DNA from: Herminiimonas fonticola
GTDB lineage: Bacteria > Pseudomonadota > Gammaproteobacteria > Burkholderiales > Burkholderiaceae_D
Assembly: GCF_003293745.1 (NCBI RefSeq)
Contig: NZ_PTLZ01000002.1
Location: 310,001-374,000 of the forward strand
Length of the DNA stretch: 64,000 nt
Reading direction: 5' to 3'
Shown here: positions 1-7,598 of the stretch, in pieces
Layout: the number at the start of each line of letters is the position of its first letter
Numbering within the stretch: the first letter of the stretch is position 1
Position numbers and translations under genes: made by a program
The notes under the pieces: model-generated
Seen by the model: the letters and a program-made list of their open reading frames with translations, nothing else
Databases searched by the model: none
Told to the model about the DNA's origin: nothing

Positions 1-1
1 C

Positions 2-130
2 AGCGACAAGCAGGGCACCAGCGCGCCTGTTCCAAAGGCGGTAACGGAAACCTCCACATTATCTGGCCGCCTGAGTTGGAGGGAGATTGTCAATTGGGTG
101 GAGTTGCGTACGTCAATTATTAAAAAATAG
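2..130 (+). CDS. PilY1-like protein, C-terminal end (partial)
   Basis: This is the last 42 codons of a gene that begins before the window, read in frame 2 and ending with TAG at 128-130. The residues GRLSWREIV near the end resemble the C-terminal GRxSWRE signature of PilY1-type pilus tip proteins. The position directly upstream of pilin genes agrees with that. PilY1 proteins are large exported proteins that support type IV pilus extension and adhesion. Only the tail is visible, so domain content cannot be judged. The stop codon overlaps the ribosome binding site of the next gene (AGGAGG, 129-134), which suggests one transcript with the pilin gene. Confidence 0.55.
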   Translation, partial: SDKQGTSAPVPKAVTETSTLSGRLSWREIVNWVELRTSIIKK

Positions 131-138
131 GAGGATGA

Positions 139-585
139 ATGTCTTGCAAGTACGTTCGTGGCTTCACGATGATAGAACTGATGATCACGCTGCTTATTCT
201 CGCGATCCTGGCGGTGGTTGCTTTTCCATCCTATCAAGAGTCGGTATTGAAGACGAGGCGAACAGAGGGACGTGCTGCACTGATGAAGGCCATGCAGCAA
301 CAGGAACGTTATTACTCGCTGCATACAACTTATCTGGCCTTTTCTTCGATGTCTACCGATCTAAATGAAAAGAGATTCAACTGGTTTTCTGGAGAAAATG
401 CACAAGCCAGTTTTTATGAAATCAGTGCACAGTCCTGCAAAGACAAAACTTTACGCGAATGCGTGTTGTTGAAAGCAGAGCCAGGGACCAGCAAGGTCAA
501 TGCGAAGTACCGTGATCCAAAATGCGGGAAGTTGACTTTGGCCAGTAGCGGGGAGAAAACTGCAGAAGCTGATGGTTGCTGGTAA
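139..585 (+). CDS. pilE: Type IV pilin / minor pilin, PilE-like
   Basis: The product is 148 residues with a short basic leader (MSCKYVRG) followed by FTMIEL, the classic class III prepilin signal: cleavage by prepilin peptidase after Gly8, N-methylated Phe, and Glu at position +5 of the mature protein. The next 20 or so residues are a hydrophobic helix that would anchor the subunit in the inner membrane and form the pilus core. The C-terminal region has Cys residues (such as QSCKDK, DPKCGK, ADGCW) that may form the pilin disulfide loop. The start ATG at 139 sits 4 nt after a strong AGGAGG. Gene order after PilY1 suggests a minor-pilin operon, so this may be PilE-type minor pilin rather than the major subunit. 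Confidence 0.85.
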   Translation: MSCKYVRGFTMIELMITLLILAILAVVAFPSYQESVLKTRRTEGRAALMKAMQQQERYYSLHTTYLAFSSMSTDLNEKRFNWFSGENAQASFYEISAQSCKDKTLRECVLLKAEPGTSKVNAKYRDPKCGKLTLASSGEKTAEADGCW

Positions 586-1153
586 TGCCATGCCTTTAAT
601 ACTGCCCCAGTTCAGATCGGATATCGATGCGCGCACCGAAGGCTTCTCCATTGTTGAATTGATGGTGATAATGCTGATTGCCGGCATCCTGCTGGCGATT
701 GGCATCCCGAGTTTCCGGGGCATGATACAAAATCACCGCTTGATTACAGCTACGAATGCCTTGTTCATGGCAGTCAATTTGACGCGTTCAGAAGCGATAC
801 ATCGTGGCGTGCGGGTGGATATGGTGCCGGCCGGAGATGGCACAAAGTGGACGAATGGTTGGGTGATTTTTGTCGATGAAGACAACAACCAGCGACCAGA
901 TACGAATGAAACGATTATTTATTCGCATGGCGAGCTGCACCGCGATGTACGGATCACGCCCAGTTTTACCGATTCGAAAGTACAATATATTGCATACAAC
1001 GGGACTGGCCGTACGCGTACCAATGCGAATAGTCAGACTGCGCAATCCGGGAACTGGTTGCTTGAAGCCGGTGCGCAATCGCGCAAAGTGGTGCTCAATT
1101 TTCTCGGACGGGCGCGCGTATGCGACCCAAACAAGGAAGCGTCAAGCTGCTGA
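572..1153 (+). CDS. GspH/FimT-type pseudopilin
   Basis: The product has 193 residues from ATG 572, or 187 from the in-frame ATG at 590. A leader ends in EG and is followed by FSIVELMV, the prepilin peptidase site with Glu5, and then a hydrophobic helix (IAGILLAIGIPSF). Such proteins prime or cap type IV pilus or type II secretion pseudopili at the inner membrane. The C-terminal part contains a GspH/FimT-like stretch (NLTRSEAIHRGVRV, then GWVIFVDEDNN) typical of the family. The coding region overlaps the preceding pilin gene by 14 bp, so the two are probably translated from one mRNA. The leader of about 23 residues is longer than in the upstream pilin. Confidence 0.8.
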   Translation: MVAGNAMPLILPQFRSDIDARTEGFSIVELMVIMLIAGILLAIGIPSFRGMIQNHRLITATNALFMAVNLTRSEAIHRGVRVDMVPAGDGTKWTNGWVIFVDEDNNQRPDTNETIIYSHGELHRDVRITPSFTDSKVQYIAYNGTGRTRTNANSQTAQSGNWLLEAGAQSRKVVLNFLGRARVCDPNKEASSC

Positions 1154-1208
1154 GCTGTTTATAGCTAAGCAGTTGCGGTAACAATCCATCATTCTAGAAA
1201 AGACTCTC

Positions 1209-2300
1209 GTGGAAATTCATAGCGACGTGCAAGGGATACGCCTTGCATTGGAACTGGCAGCCAAAGGCATGTTCACGACGACGCCGAATCCGCGCGTCGG
1301 TTGCGTTATCGTCAAGGAAAACCAGATCATCGGTACCGGCTACACGCAGCCGGTTGGTCATGCGCACGCGGAAGTGCAAGCATTGAACGATGCGGCTGAC
1401 AAAGGTTTCGACGTCGAAGGTTCTACCGTGTATGTCACGCTGGAGCCATGCAGCCATCACGGTCGCACACCGCCTTGCGCCGATGCCTTGATCAAGGCAC
1501 GTGTGGCGCGTGTGGTTGCCGCGATTGCAGATCCAAATCCTTTGGTCGCTGGTCAAGGTTTGGCGCGACTTGAAGCAGCAGGCATACACGTCGCGTGTGG
1601 CGTATTGGAAGATGAGGCGCGCGAAATCAATATCGGTTTTCTGTCGCGCATGCAGCATGGCAAACCGTGGGTGCGTATGAAAAGTGCCGCCAGTCTGGAT
1701 GGCATGACCGCGCTGCATAACGGCATCAGCCAATGGATTACTGGCGATGAAGCGCGCGCAGACGGTCATTACTGGCGCGCGCGGGCTTGCGCAATCCTGA
1801 CTGGTATCGGCACCGTGATGGAGGACGATCCGCAATTGACGGTGCGCGCAATCGACACACCGCGCCAGCCGCAACGCATCGTCATCGATAGCCAGTTGCA
1901 GATCAGCCCGCATGCACGCGTATTGAGCGGCGGCAGTACCTTGATCGTGGCGGCAGAAGCCAAACCTGAAAAAGAAAAAGCCCTGCGCGATCTCGGCAAT
2001 GAAGTGATCGTGTTACCGAATGCCAGCGGCAAGGTCGATTTGCAGGCGCTGATGCTGGAATTGGGACGACGCCAGATCAACGAGCTACATGTGGAAGCTG
2101 GCTTCAAACTGAATGGCTCCTTGATACGCGAAGCTTGCGTCGACGAGTTGCTGGTTTATCTTGCGCCAACTTTATTGGGCGACGCGCAACGCATGTTCAA
2201 TTTGCCCGCATTGGATTCACTTGAACAGAAAAAGAATCTGACTTTCCATGAGGTTAAGCAGATTGGTGCCGATTTGCGTATCCTTGCTCGTTTTATCTAA
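1209..2300 (+). CDS. ribD: Bifunctional pyrimidine deaminase/reductase RibD
   Basis: This 363-residue protein has the N-terminal deaminase domain with the zinc motif HAE (HAHAEVQAL) and PCSHHGRTPPC, followed by a C-terminal reductase domain (WVRMKSAASLDGMTA, then the LTGIGTVMEDDPQLTVR segment). It catalyses the second and third committed steps of riboflavin synthesis: deamination of the pyrimidinone nucleotide, then NADPH-dependent reduction of the ribose chain. Translation starts at GTG 1209. It lies 17 bp upstream of ribE and forms an operon with it. The partner genes ribBA and ribH lie at 19702-21430, separated by the island at ribE and several other genes. Confidence 0.96.
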   Translation: MEIHSDVQGIRLALELAAKGMFTTTPNPRVGCVIVKENQIIGTGYTQPVGHAHAEVQALNDAADKGFDVEGSTVYVTLEPCSHHGRTPPCADALIKARVARVVAAIADPNPLVAGQGLARLEAAGIHVACGVLEDEAREINIGFLSRMQHGKPWVRMKSAASLDGMTALHNGISQWITGDEARADGHYWRARACAILTGIGTVMEDDPQLTVRAIDTPRQPQRIVIDSQLQISPHARVLSGGSTLIVAAEAKPEKEKALRDLGNEVIVLPNASGKVDLQALMLELGRRQINELHVEAGFKLNGSLIREACVDELLVYLAPTLLGDAQRMFNLPALDSLEQKKNLTFHEVKQIGADLRILARFI

Positions 2301-2317
2301 CTTACTTCGCCATCATC

Positions 2318-2929
2318 ATGTTTACTGGAATCGTTGCCGCCATCGGCAAAATTACTACTATTTCCCCTCTCGGCGATGCAGCAGCCGGGCATCGTTTGAC
2401 GGTAGATGCAGGCGGTTTACCTTTGGCCGATGTTGCCCTCGGCGATTCGATCACCCTGAATGGTGCTTGCATGACAGTGGTTGCGAAGACCGATAAACAG
2501 TTTGAAGTCGATGTCTCGCGTGAGAGCCTGAACTGTACCGCCGGCCTGGATGCCATCGGGGAAGTGAATCTGGAAAAGGCGGTTACCTTGTCGGAACGCT
2601 TGGGCGGTCATCTGGTATCCGGTCATGTTGATGGGCTCGGTGTCGTCAGCAAGTTTGAGCCGGTAGGCGAATCATGGCTGCTGGCGGTGGCTGCGCCGAA
2701 AGAACTGGGAAAATTTATTGCAGTGAAGGGATCGATTGTGATCAACGGCGTGTCGCTGACGGTGAATACCGTTACAGATAGCGCTGATGCATGTACTTTC
2801 TCTGTGAACCTGATTCCGCATACAGTCCAGGTCACCACGCTCAAGCATTTGAAGTCGGGTAGCAAGGTCAACCTGGAAATTGATTTGATCGCACGTTATG
2901 TAGAAAGAATGCTCTCTGCGTCTAAGTAA
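2318..2929 (+). CDS. ribE: Riboflavin synthase alpha chain
   Basis: The 203-residue product begins MFTGIV, the invariant start of riboflavin synthase, and carries two lumazine-binding repeats. The first has LNGACMTVV and SGHVDG; the second has INGVSLTVN and ends with the NLEIDLIARYVERML segment. It dismutates two molecules of 6,7-dimethyl-8-ribityllumazine to riboflavin. The last 13 codons lie inside the attachment site of the downstream island: the copy here uses different synonymous codons from the remnant at 14512-14553, so the present 3' end was supplied by the inserted element while the protein sequence was preserved. Confidence 0.96.
   Translation: MFTGIVAAIGKITTISPLGDAAAGHRLTVDAGGLPLADVALGDSITLNGACMTVVAKTDKQFEVDVSRESLNCTAGLDAIGEVNLEKAVTLSERLGGHLVSGHVDGLGVVSKFEPVGESWLLAVAAPKELGKFIAVKGSIVINGVSLTVNTVTDSADACTFSVNLIPHTVQVTTLKHLKSGSKVNLEIDLIARYVERMLSASK
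2888..2929 (+). repeat. attL: left attachment site inside ribE
   Basis: The identical core is ATCGCACGTTATGT (2888-2901), one mismatch (A here, G at 14526), then GAAAGAATGCT (2903-2913). Beyond it the two copies differ in bases but both read LSASK and stop. Because sequence to the right of the crossover in attL comes from the element, the codons GTA, CTC, TCT, GCG, TCT, AAG, TAA are the element's replacement ribE end. Confidence 0.85.
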
Positions 2930-3002
2930 GTGTATTAATTCTTTTAAAATCAATAACTTGATTTAATTTTCTTCCTGGATATGTCTATGTGAATCCATAT
3001 CG

Positions 3003-3072
3003 ATACCGTAAAAAATCACGTTTATTACGGTATAATTTACGGTATTAAAATGAATTTATTCAAAATACCGTA
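3003..3072. promoter_or_regulatory. Four TACGGTAT octamers upstream of the integrase gene
   Basis: The octamer TACGGTAT occurs at 3026-3033 and 3038-3045 on the plus strand, and as its complement at 3003-3010 and 3065-3072. The last copy overlaps the integrase start codon. Related GACGGTATTT units lie at 14432-14453 near attR. Multiple short repeats beside both att cores fit integrase arm-type binding sites, and the copies around the promoter could also allow autoregulation. Binding is inferred from position only. Confidence 0.55.
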
Positions 3073-4250
3073 TGAAACTGACCGATTTAAAGGTATCAAA
3101 AGCGAAAGCGATTGATCGCCCACAAAAGCTCACCGATGGAGGTGGGCTTTATTTATATATATCCCCAACTGGCGTTAAATCTTGGCGTTTGGATTACAGC
3201 CATAACAACAAGCGTTATACCCATACGATTGGTAAATATCCTGTCATTACTTTGGCAGAAGCGCGTGCTAGAAAATTGGAGTTAAAGAAGGAGTTATCAG
3301 CTGGTTTAAGCCCCAGTGTTGAGAAACATAAGGAAAAAATTCGAAGATCAGAAGAGGCGGCTCAAACATTTGAGTTGCTTGCCAATGAATGGTTTCAAGG
3401 AAAAAAAGACATACGGTCAAAAGCTTGGCAAGAAGGAAATGGTCTTTATCTTCGACGCGATTTGATCCCTGCGATTGGAAAAATACCGATCGATGAAATC
3501 AATGGAAAAACACTTTTACTAGTTTTGCAGTCAATTGCAAAAGATCGTGGTGTTAGAACTGCTGATCGTGCGCGTCAGACCGCGCTTCAGGTTTTTGAGC
3601 ACGCTATTTTAAATTTTAAGACGGAAAAAAATCCGGCAGCTATTTTAAGGAAATGGGCCGAGATTCCAGCTGCTGTAAACCGCCCTCATTTAGAAGAGGG
3701 TGATGTACATCAACTGATTGATGCAATGGATGCATATCCTGGTTATCTCACTACAAAGCTGGCCGCCAAATTATTGTTGTTAACTTTTGTTAGAAAAATG
3801 GAAGTTACGGATGCTCAGTGGGATGAGTTTGATCTTCAGAATAAAAAATGGATAATTCCTGCCGAACGCATGAAGATGAAAGAGGCCCATGTTGTCCCGC
3901 TATCTGCTCAAGCGGTCTCACTAATAAATCAACTGCAGCCATATACGCGCGGCTCTAAATATTTATTCCCGAAGAACAGTACAGTTTTGAAGCCTATGAG
4001 TGCCGCGTCTTTGAACAAGATGTTTGACACGATGGGATACAAAGGAAGATTTTCGCCTCATGGTATTAGAGCTACGGCTAGTACTTGGTTGAATGAAAAA
4101 GGTTTTCGGCATGATGTAATAGAACGTCAGTTGGCGCATACCGAACGCAATCAAGTTCGAGCTAGCTACAATCATGCAGATTACTTATTGGAACGCCGGG
4201 AGATGATGCAAGCATGGGCAGATTTTTTATTCCCTAGTGCCAGTAAGTAG
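3072..4250 (+). CDS. P4-type tyrosine integrase
   Basis: This 392-residue protein has the N-terminal DUF4102 arm-binding domain (LTDLKVSKAK, then LTDGGGLYLYISPTGVKSW), a central core-binding region, and a C-terminal tyrosine recombinase domain. Catalytic residues can be placed: Arg in TFVRKMEV, the HVVPLS segment, HGIR (His-x-x-Arg), and the nucleophile Tyr in VRASYNHAD. It would catalyse site-specific recombination between the element and the 3' end of ribE. The reading frame is full length and undamaged. It is transcribed away from attL, as is usual for this family. Confidence 0.93.
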   Translation: MKLTDLKVSKAKAIDRPQKLTDGGGLYLYISPTGVKSWRLDYSHNNKRYTHTIGKYPVITLAEARARKLELKKELSAGLSPSVEKHKEKIRRSEEAAQTFELLANEWFQGKKDIRSKAWQEGNGLYLRRDLIPAIGKIPIDEINGKTLLLVLQSIAKDRGVRTADRARQTALQVFEHAILNFKTEKNPAAILRKWAEIPAAVNRPHLEEGDVHQLIDAMDAYPGYLTTKLAAKLLLLTFVRKMEVTDAQWDEFDLQNKKWIIPAERMKMKEAHVVPLSAQAVSLINQLQPYTRGSKYLFPKNSTVLKPMSAASLNKMFDTMGYKGRFSPHGIRATASTWLNEKGFRHDVIERQLAHTERNQVRASYNHADYLLERREMMQAWADFLFPSASK

Positions 4251-4463
4251 TTGTAGCAATACGTATTGGACTAACAACTCCACATACGGAGCAATCGATT
4301 AGAGCTTGGAAAGTCGTGAAATTAAGGGTATTGATGACTATGCTGCTGCCCAAGATAAATGGCCAGAAAAACTTATAAAACTGGGTCCACTCCTCAGAAT
4401 ATTGAATTTTTACTCAATTTATCTGAACGAGACGCTGGCTGACGGACCAATTACTTATCCAAT

Positions 4464-5714
4464 ATGTTCACTATTCTTTATCCAGAAATTGCAGAGGAGG
4501 CTCTTAAGTATCCAGGGGGTATTCATGCATTTCGCCTTCCGGAAGAGAGCATTCCGTTTTTCTTTGTAAAAATGATGCCTCAATATCTATTAACTGCAAA
4601 GATTAACAAAGGGTTCAAGATTTACGTTGTACCTTTGGAGGTTTCTGGAATCGTGACCGTGGGGTTGATGGCTGCATTCTTTGACGATTCTGACAATCCA
4701 TTAACGGTATGGAGACCTTTGGCGGATGAGCCGGCTACTAGGCAACTAGTAGCCGCATTATCGGCAAAGAACTTGAAAGTACACCTCTTTGATGAGCATA
4801 ATCGCGAGCTACTCGGTTATGCAGCAAGCGTTGGTATGCCTCTTGAAGCCCAAATAAGATTGGAGTGCGCGAACTTTCATGCCTTATCTCATCCCGTTGC
4901 TCATGCGTTAGGAGATGCTGCCAAAGCTTGGTTTTCTACTCGTACTGAAAAAGATGACACGGAGGCTATTTCCATTGCGTTCGACGAGCCGCTCTTTCCT
5001 GAAGATATTGTAATCACGGATATGAACAGTGACCGTTACGATTTCCATGGCAGCAAAGGATTTAACCAAACTTCATTGATTAAAACTGAGCCTGGATACA
5101 CACAAGAAATCGATATCATTCTACTGTTACAGCGAATTTTCCATCCTAGCCAAATATTCCACGCGCCGAAAAGAATCAATGACGGTGAAGAGATTTCTGA
5201 TGTGATGGTGATTACCGATAAGTTATGTCTCATAGTTCAAGCGAAGGACTCTCCAAATACAGACTTAATGCTGCAGAACAGTTTAGAAAGAAAACGTAAG
5301 AAAGCACTTAAACAGCTTAAAGAAGGTATCACTCAGGCATCCGGCGCCATCGGTTATTTACGCAGGGTCAGGCCACTAAAATTTCTAATCGATGGTGAGC
5401 AGATAGAAATCGACTTGGCAAACAGGAATATTCTGTCGCTAGTTGTAGTCCGCGAACTTTTTGATGATGGTTTTACAGAATACAGTGAGCTCTTATTCGA
5501 CTTTCTTAACAAAATAGACTTGCCATGCATCGCGCTAGACTATTCAGAGCTTCATAACTACACCTCGTATTGCGACGATGCTGACGAATTCATCTTCGCA
5601 TTCTTTGAAGTTTTCAACTATGCACTGGCGAATGGGCAATTTCCGCGGTTGCGTTTTGGAATGAATGACCTGTTCTGCGAAGACGGAGCTATCAAGTTTA
5701 ATAAGCCGCGTTAG
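4464..5714 (+). CDS. Unknown protein with PD-(D/E)XK nuclease-like core
   Basis: The frame encodes 416 residues. I do not recognise the full-length family. Residues 243-261 (EEISDVMVITDKLCLIVQAK) fit the pattern of a restriction-endonuclease-like fold: an acidic residue (D246) before one beta strand, then a second strand ending in QxK (Q259, K261), a known variant of (D/E)xK. It is followed by a basic helix (ERKRKKALKQLKEG), which would suit DNA contact. No signal peptide or clear membrane segment is seen. There is no good ribosome binding site before ATG 4464 and a stop lies seven codons upstream in frame, so the start is uncertain; a reading frame from TTG 4306 could be a displaced N-terminus. 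Location beside an island integrase suggests accessory or defence function, but that is inference. Confidence 0.6.
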   Translation: MFTILYPEIAEEALKYPGGIHAFRLPEESIPFFFVKMMPQYLLTAKINKGFKIYVVPLEVSGIVTVGLMAAFFDDSDNPLTVWRPLADEPATRQLVAALSAKNLKVHLFDEHNRELLGYAASVGMPLEAQIRLECANFHALSHPVAHALGDAAKAWFSTRTEKDDTEAISIAFDEPLFPEDIVITDMNSDRYDFHGSKGFNQTSLIKTEPGYTQEIDIILLLQRIFHPSQIFHAPKRINDGEEISDVMVITDKLCLIVQAKDSPNTDLMLQNSLERKRKKALKQLKEGITQASGAIGYLRRVRPLKFLIDGEQIEIDLANRNILSLVVVRELFDDGFTEYSELLFDFLNKIDLPCIALDYSELHNYTSYCDDADEFIFAFFEVFNYALANGQFPRLRFGMNDLFCEDGAIKFNKPR

Positions 5715-5767
5715 AGCTGGGCCTGTACTTCAATTGGCAAGACGAATGGAAAGACAAATCTTTGTGT

Positions 5768-6397
5768 CTAACAAGGCATTATCTTGGCGGCTAATTCAAT
5801 CCGTGCGTGTTTGACGACTGACCATGCGCCCGTTAGCCCTAAAGTACCCATCAGAGTAGCGACCACAATATCCGGCCATCCAGAACCCGTCCCGTAGACT
5901 CCCAACGCTGCAAGCATGACTGCAATATTCCCAATCGCATCATTGCGTGAACATAACCAAACCGAACGCATATTGGCATCGCCTTCTCGGTAGGCGTAAA
6001 GCAGCACGGCAACTGATGCATTCGCTACCAGCGCAAGGAAGCCAATGACGCCCATGGTTGATGATTCGGGGACAATGCCCGACGCCAAATGATATGCAAC
6101 GCTTCCCAGCACAAAAAGCCCATAACTTCCCATGATGAGACCTTTGGCAAGCGCAGTACGGGAACGCCAAACAGGTGCCAGCCCAAGAACGAAAAGGCTG
6201 ACTGCGTAGTTGCCAGCATCACCGAAGAAGTCAACGGCATCAGCTAAAAGCGATACCGAACCGGCATGCCACCCGCCGACCAGCTCTACTACGAACATCA
6301 CGGCATTAACGATGAGAGCAACCCACAAGATGCATCGATAGCGAGCGTCAACCGGTGGTTTATCTGAAGAGCAAGGGCCAGTGCAGCAATCCGCCAT
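5768..6397 (-). CDS. Cation diffusion facilitator-type heavy metal transporter, short form
   Basis: The 209-residue protein starts with a Cys-rich cytosolic leader (MADCCTGPCSSD) followed by six predicted membrane segments. The segment SLLADAVDFFGDAGNY matches the CDF signature with metal-coordinating Asp residues in helix II, and SRNDAIGNIAVMLAA matches the paired site in helix V. It stops after the sixth helix, so the cytoplasmic C-terminal dimerisation domain of CzcD-like transporters is absent. It probably exports Cd2+, Zn2+ or Pb2+ across the inner membrane. It is divergent from a CadR-like regulator, and its promoter contains the MerR-type dyad. An AAGGA ribosome binding site precedes the ATG. 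Confidence 0.85.
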   Translation of the reverse strand: MADCCTGPCSSDKPPVDARYRCILWVALIVNAVMFVVELVGGWHAGSVSLLADAVDFFGDAGNYAVSLFVLGLAPVWRSRTALAKGLIMGSYGLFVLGSVAYHLASGIVPESSTMGVIGFLALVANASVAVLLYAYREGDANMRSVWLCSRNDAIGNIAVMLAALGVYGTGSGWPDIVVATLMGTLGLTGAWSVVKHARIELAAKIMPC

Positions 6398-6423
6398 GAT
6401 GAGTCCTTTAAGGTATATTCATG

Positions 6424-6454
6424 ATTAAACACCCTGTAGTAGCTATAGGGTCAA
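6424..6454 (-). promoter_or_regulatory. MerR/CadR-type promoter-operator of the metal efflux gene
   Basis: Read on the minus strand, TTGACC (6449-6454) and TTTAAT (6424-6429) form -35 and -10 boxes separated by 19 bp, the over-long spacer typical of MerR-activated promoters. Between them lies the dyad ACCCTATAG/CTACAGGGT (6431-6451), with 8 of 9 arm positions complementary. It closely resembles known CadR/PbrR operators. It drives the minus-strand transporter and lies 26 bp upstream of the regulator start, so it may also set regulator levels. Confidence 0.88.
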
Positions 6455-6476
6455 GAAATATATAAAAGGAGTTGTC

Positions 6477-6932
6477 ATGTCTGGTTCAGCGTTGAAGATT
6501 GGCGAGTTGGCAAAGATGACCGGCTCGCAAGTAGAGACTGTTCGTTATTACGAACGTGAAGGCTTACTACCTGCGCCACATAGGTCGGAAGGCAATTATC
6601 GTCTTTACGATTTAACGCACGTCGAGCATCTGCAGTTTGTATTACGGTGCAGGTCGCTTGATATGACGCTTAACGAGATACGGGAGTTGCTTAAGTTTAG
6701 AGATTCGCCAGAAGAAAACTGTGGCGCGGTCAATGAGCTGCTGGACCACCACATCGGACATGTGACCACTCGTATTGCGGAATTGCAGTCGTTAGAAAAA
6801 CAATTGAAGAAGCTGCGGAAGTTGTGCGGACAATCGCAAAAGGCTAAAGACTGTCAGATACTGCAAGGCTTGTCTAAGCCTCAGAGTACCAAGGCGAGAA
6901 AGCTTGCTTCACATGGACCTGGATGCCATTAA
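6477..6932 (+). CDS. cadR: MerR-family heavy-metal regulator, CadR/PbrR type
   Basis: The 151-residue protein opens with the MerR winged-helix domain (LKIGELAKMTGSQVETVRYYEREGLL), followed by the dimerisation helix. Three cysteines at positions 82 (ENCGAV), 117 (KLCGQS) and 126 (KDCQIL) match the Cys77/112/119 metal-site pattern of CadR and PbrR. The C-terminus is HGPGCH, which adds another possible metal ligand set as in CadR. It would untwist the 19-bp-spacer promoter and activate the divergent efflux gene when cadmium, lead or zinc is bound. The exact metal cannot be read from sequence. An AAAAGGAG ribosome binding site lies 5 nt before the ATG. Confidence 0.9.
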   Translation: MSGSALKIGELAKMTGSQVETVRYYEREGLLPAPHRSEGNYRLYDLTHVEHLQFVLRCRSLDMTLNEIRELLKFRDSPEENCGAVNELLDHHIGHVTTRIAELQSLEKQLKKLRKLCGQSQKAKDCQILQGLSKPQSTKARKLASHGPGCH

Positions 6933-7053
6933 TTTGAATTACGAATGTCCGCTCTGGGTCGGAAGCAGACGTCTGCCAAAGGCCAAAAGCTGACATTGAG
7001 CTATCTAATTCTCTCATCACATTCTCAACTCAATTTTCACGTACTTTATATTG

Positions 7054-7365
7054 ATGTTAATCGGTGCCTCTACGGTATTCTTTGTGCGCATCAGACCTTG
7101 AGCTATGGCATTGCCGTCGCTACACTTTTGCATTTGGTAATGGATTACGGAATTAGCGCACATTGCGTCTGTTGGGAAAGCCGCTGTCTATGTTGAAACT
7201 ATTGCCCTAAGCCTAACGGCCTTCTTGTTGATGGCGTCTACCATAAGCGAGACGTTACGACGCGTTCCGGATGGCTATGCATTCGGAACTGACCTTAAGT
7301 CTCCACTTCTTCTTGGATTCCAAGGGGATCTCTTTCTTCTTATCGTCGGGGGATTCCTCAAATAA
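7054..7365 (+). pseudogene. Degenerate reading frame in a 666-bp gap
   Basis: The stretch 6933-7598 has no intact gene. In one frame from ATG 7054 to TAA 7365 there is protein-like sequence interrupted by stops at 7099 and 7138. The last 74 codons stay open and include hydrophobic runs (ETIALSLTAFLLMAS and GDLFLLIVGGFLK), which look like membrane helices. No start codon with a ribosome binding site precedes the open part. I read it as the remains of a small membrane protein gene, family unknown. The rest of the gap shows only a terminator near its right end. Confidence 0.3.
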
Positions 7366-7514
7366 TATTTCTACGCAGAGAGGAAGGTCAATCTCTCAGT
7401 GAGCACGATTTTACACGGCGTGTTGCCGAGTCGAATTGTTAAAGTGATTGTTTCTTGCTGCAAGTGTGACCGACAGTTTTCCGATTAGCTGAAAACATAA
7501 TTCATACGTTAAAA

Positions 7515-7548
7515 AGCCTGGGCCAATCAGATTGGTCCAGGCTTTTTT
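7515..7548 (-). terminator. Rho-independent terminator of the MFS gene
   Basis: A 13-bp stem (AGCCTGGGCCAAT at 7515-7527 with 7531-7543, one G-T pair) has a 3-nt loop and is flanked by A-run and T-run. It lies 50 bp beyond the stop of the minus-strand MFS gene. It could act in both directions. Confidence 0.85.
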
Positions 7549-7598
7549 AGAGATTCAAGCGCTTAACTCAAATCTAACTTAGCTGTACATGTAAAACC

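Noticed and set aside
1194-1913. 239-codon frame antisense to ribD
   Set aside because: Complement of a clear conserved gene; no motif, Cys/Arg/His-rich composition.
4306-4569. Open frame of 87 codons with TTG start before the nuclease-like gene
   Set aside because: No ribosome binding site, unusual composition after the first 50 codons, and overlap with the better frame. It may be a displaced N-terminus, but this cannot be shown.
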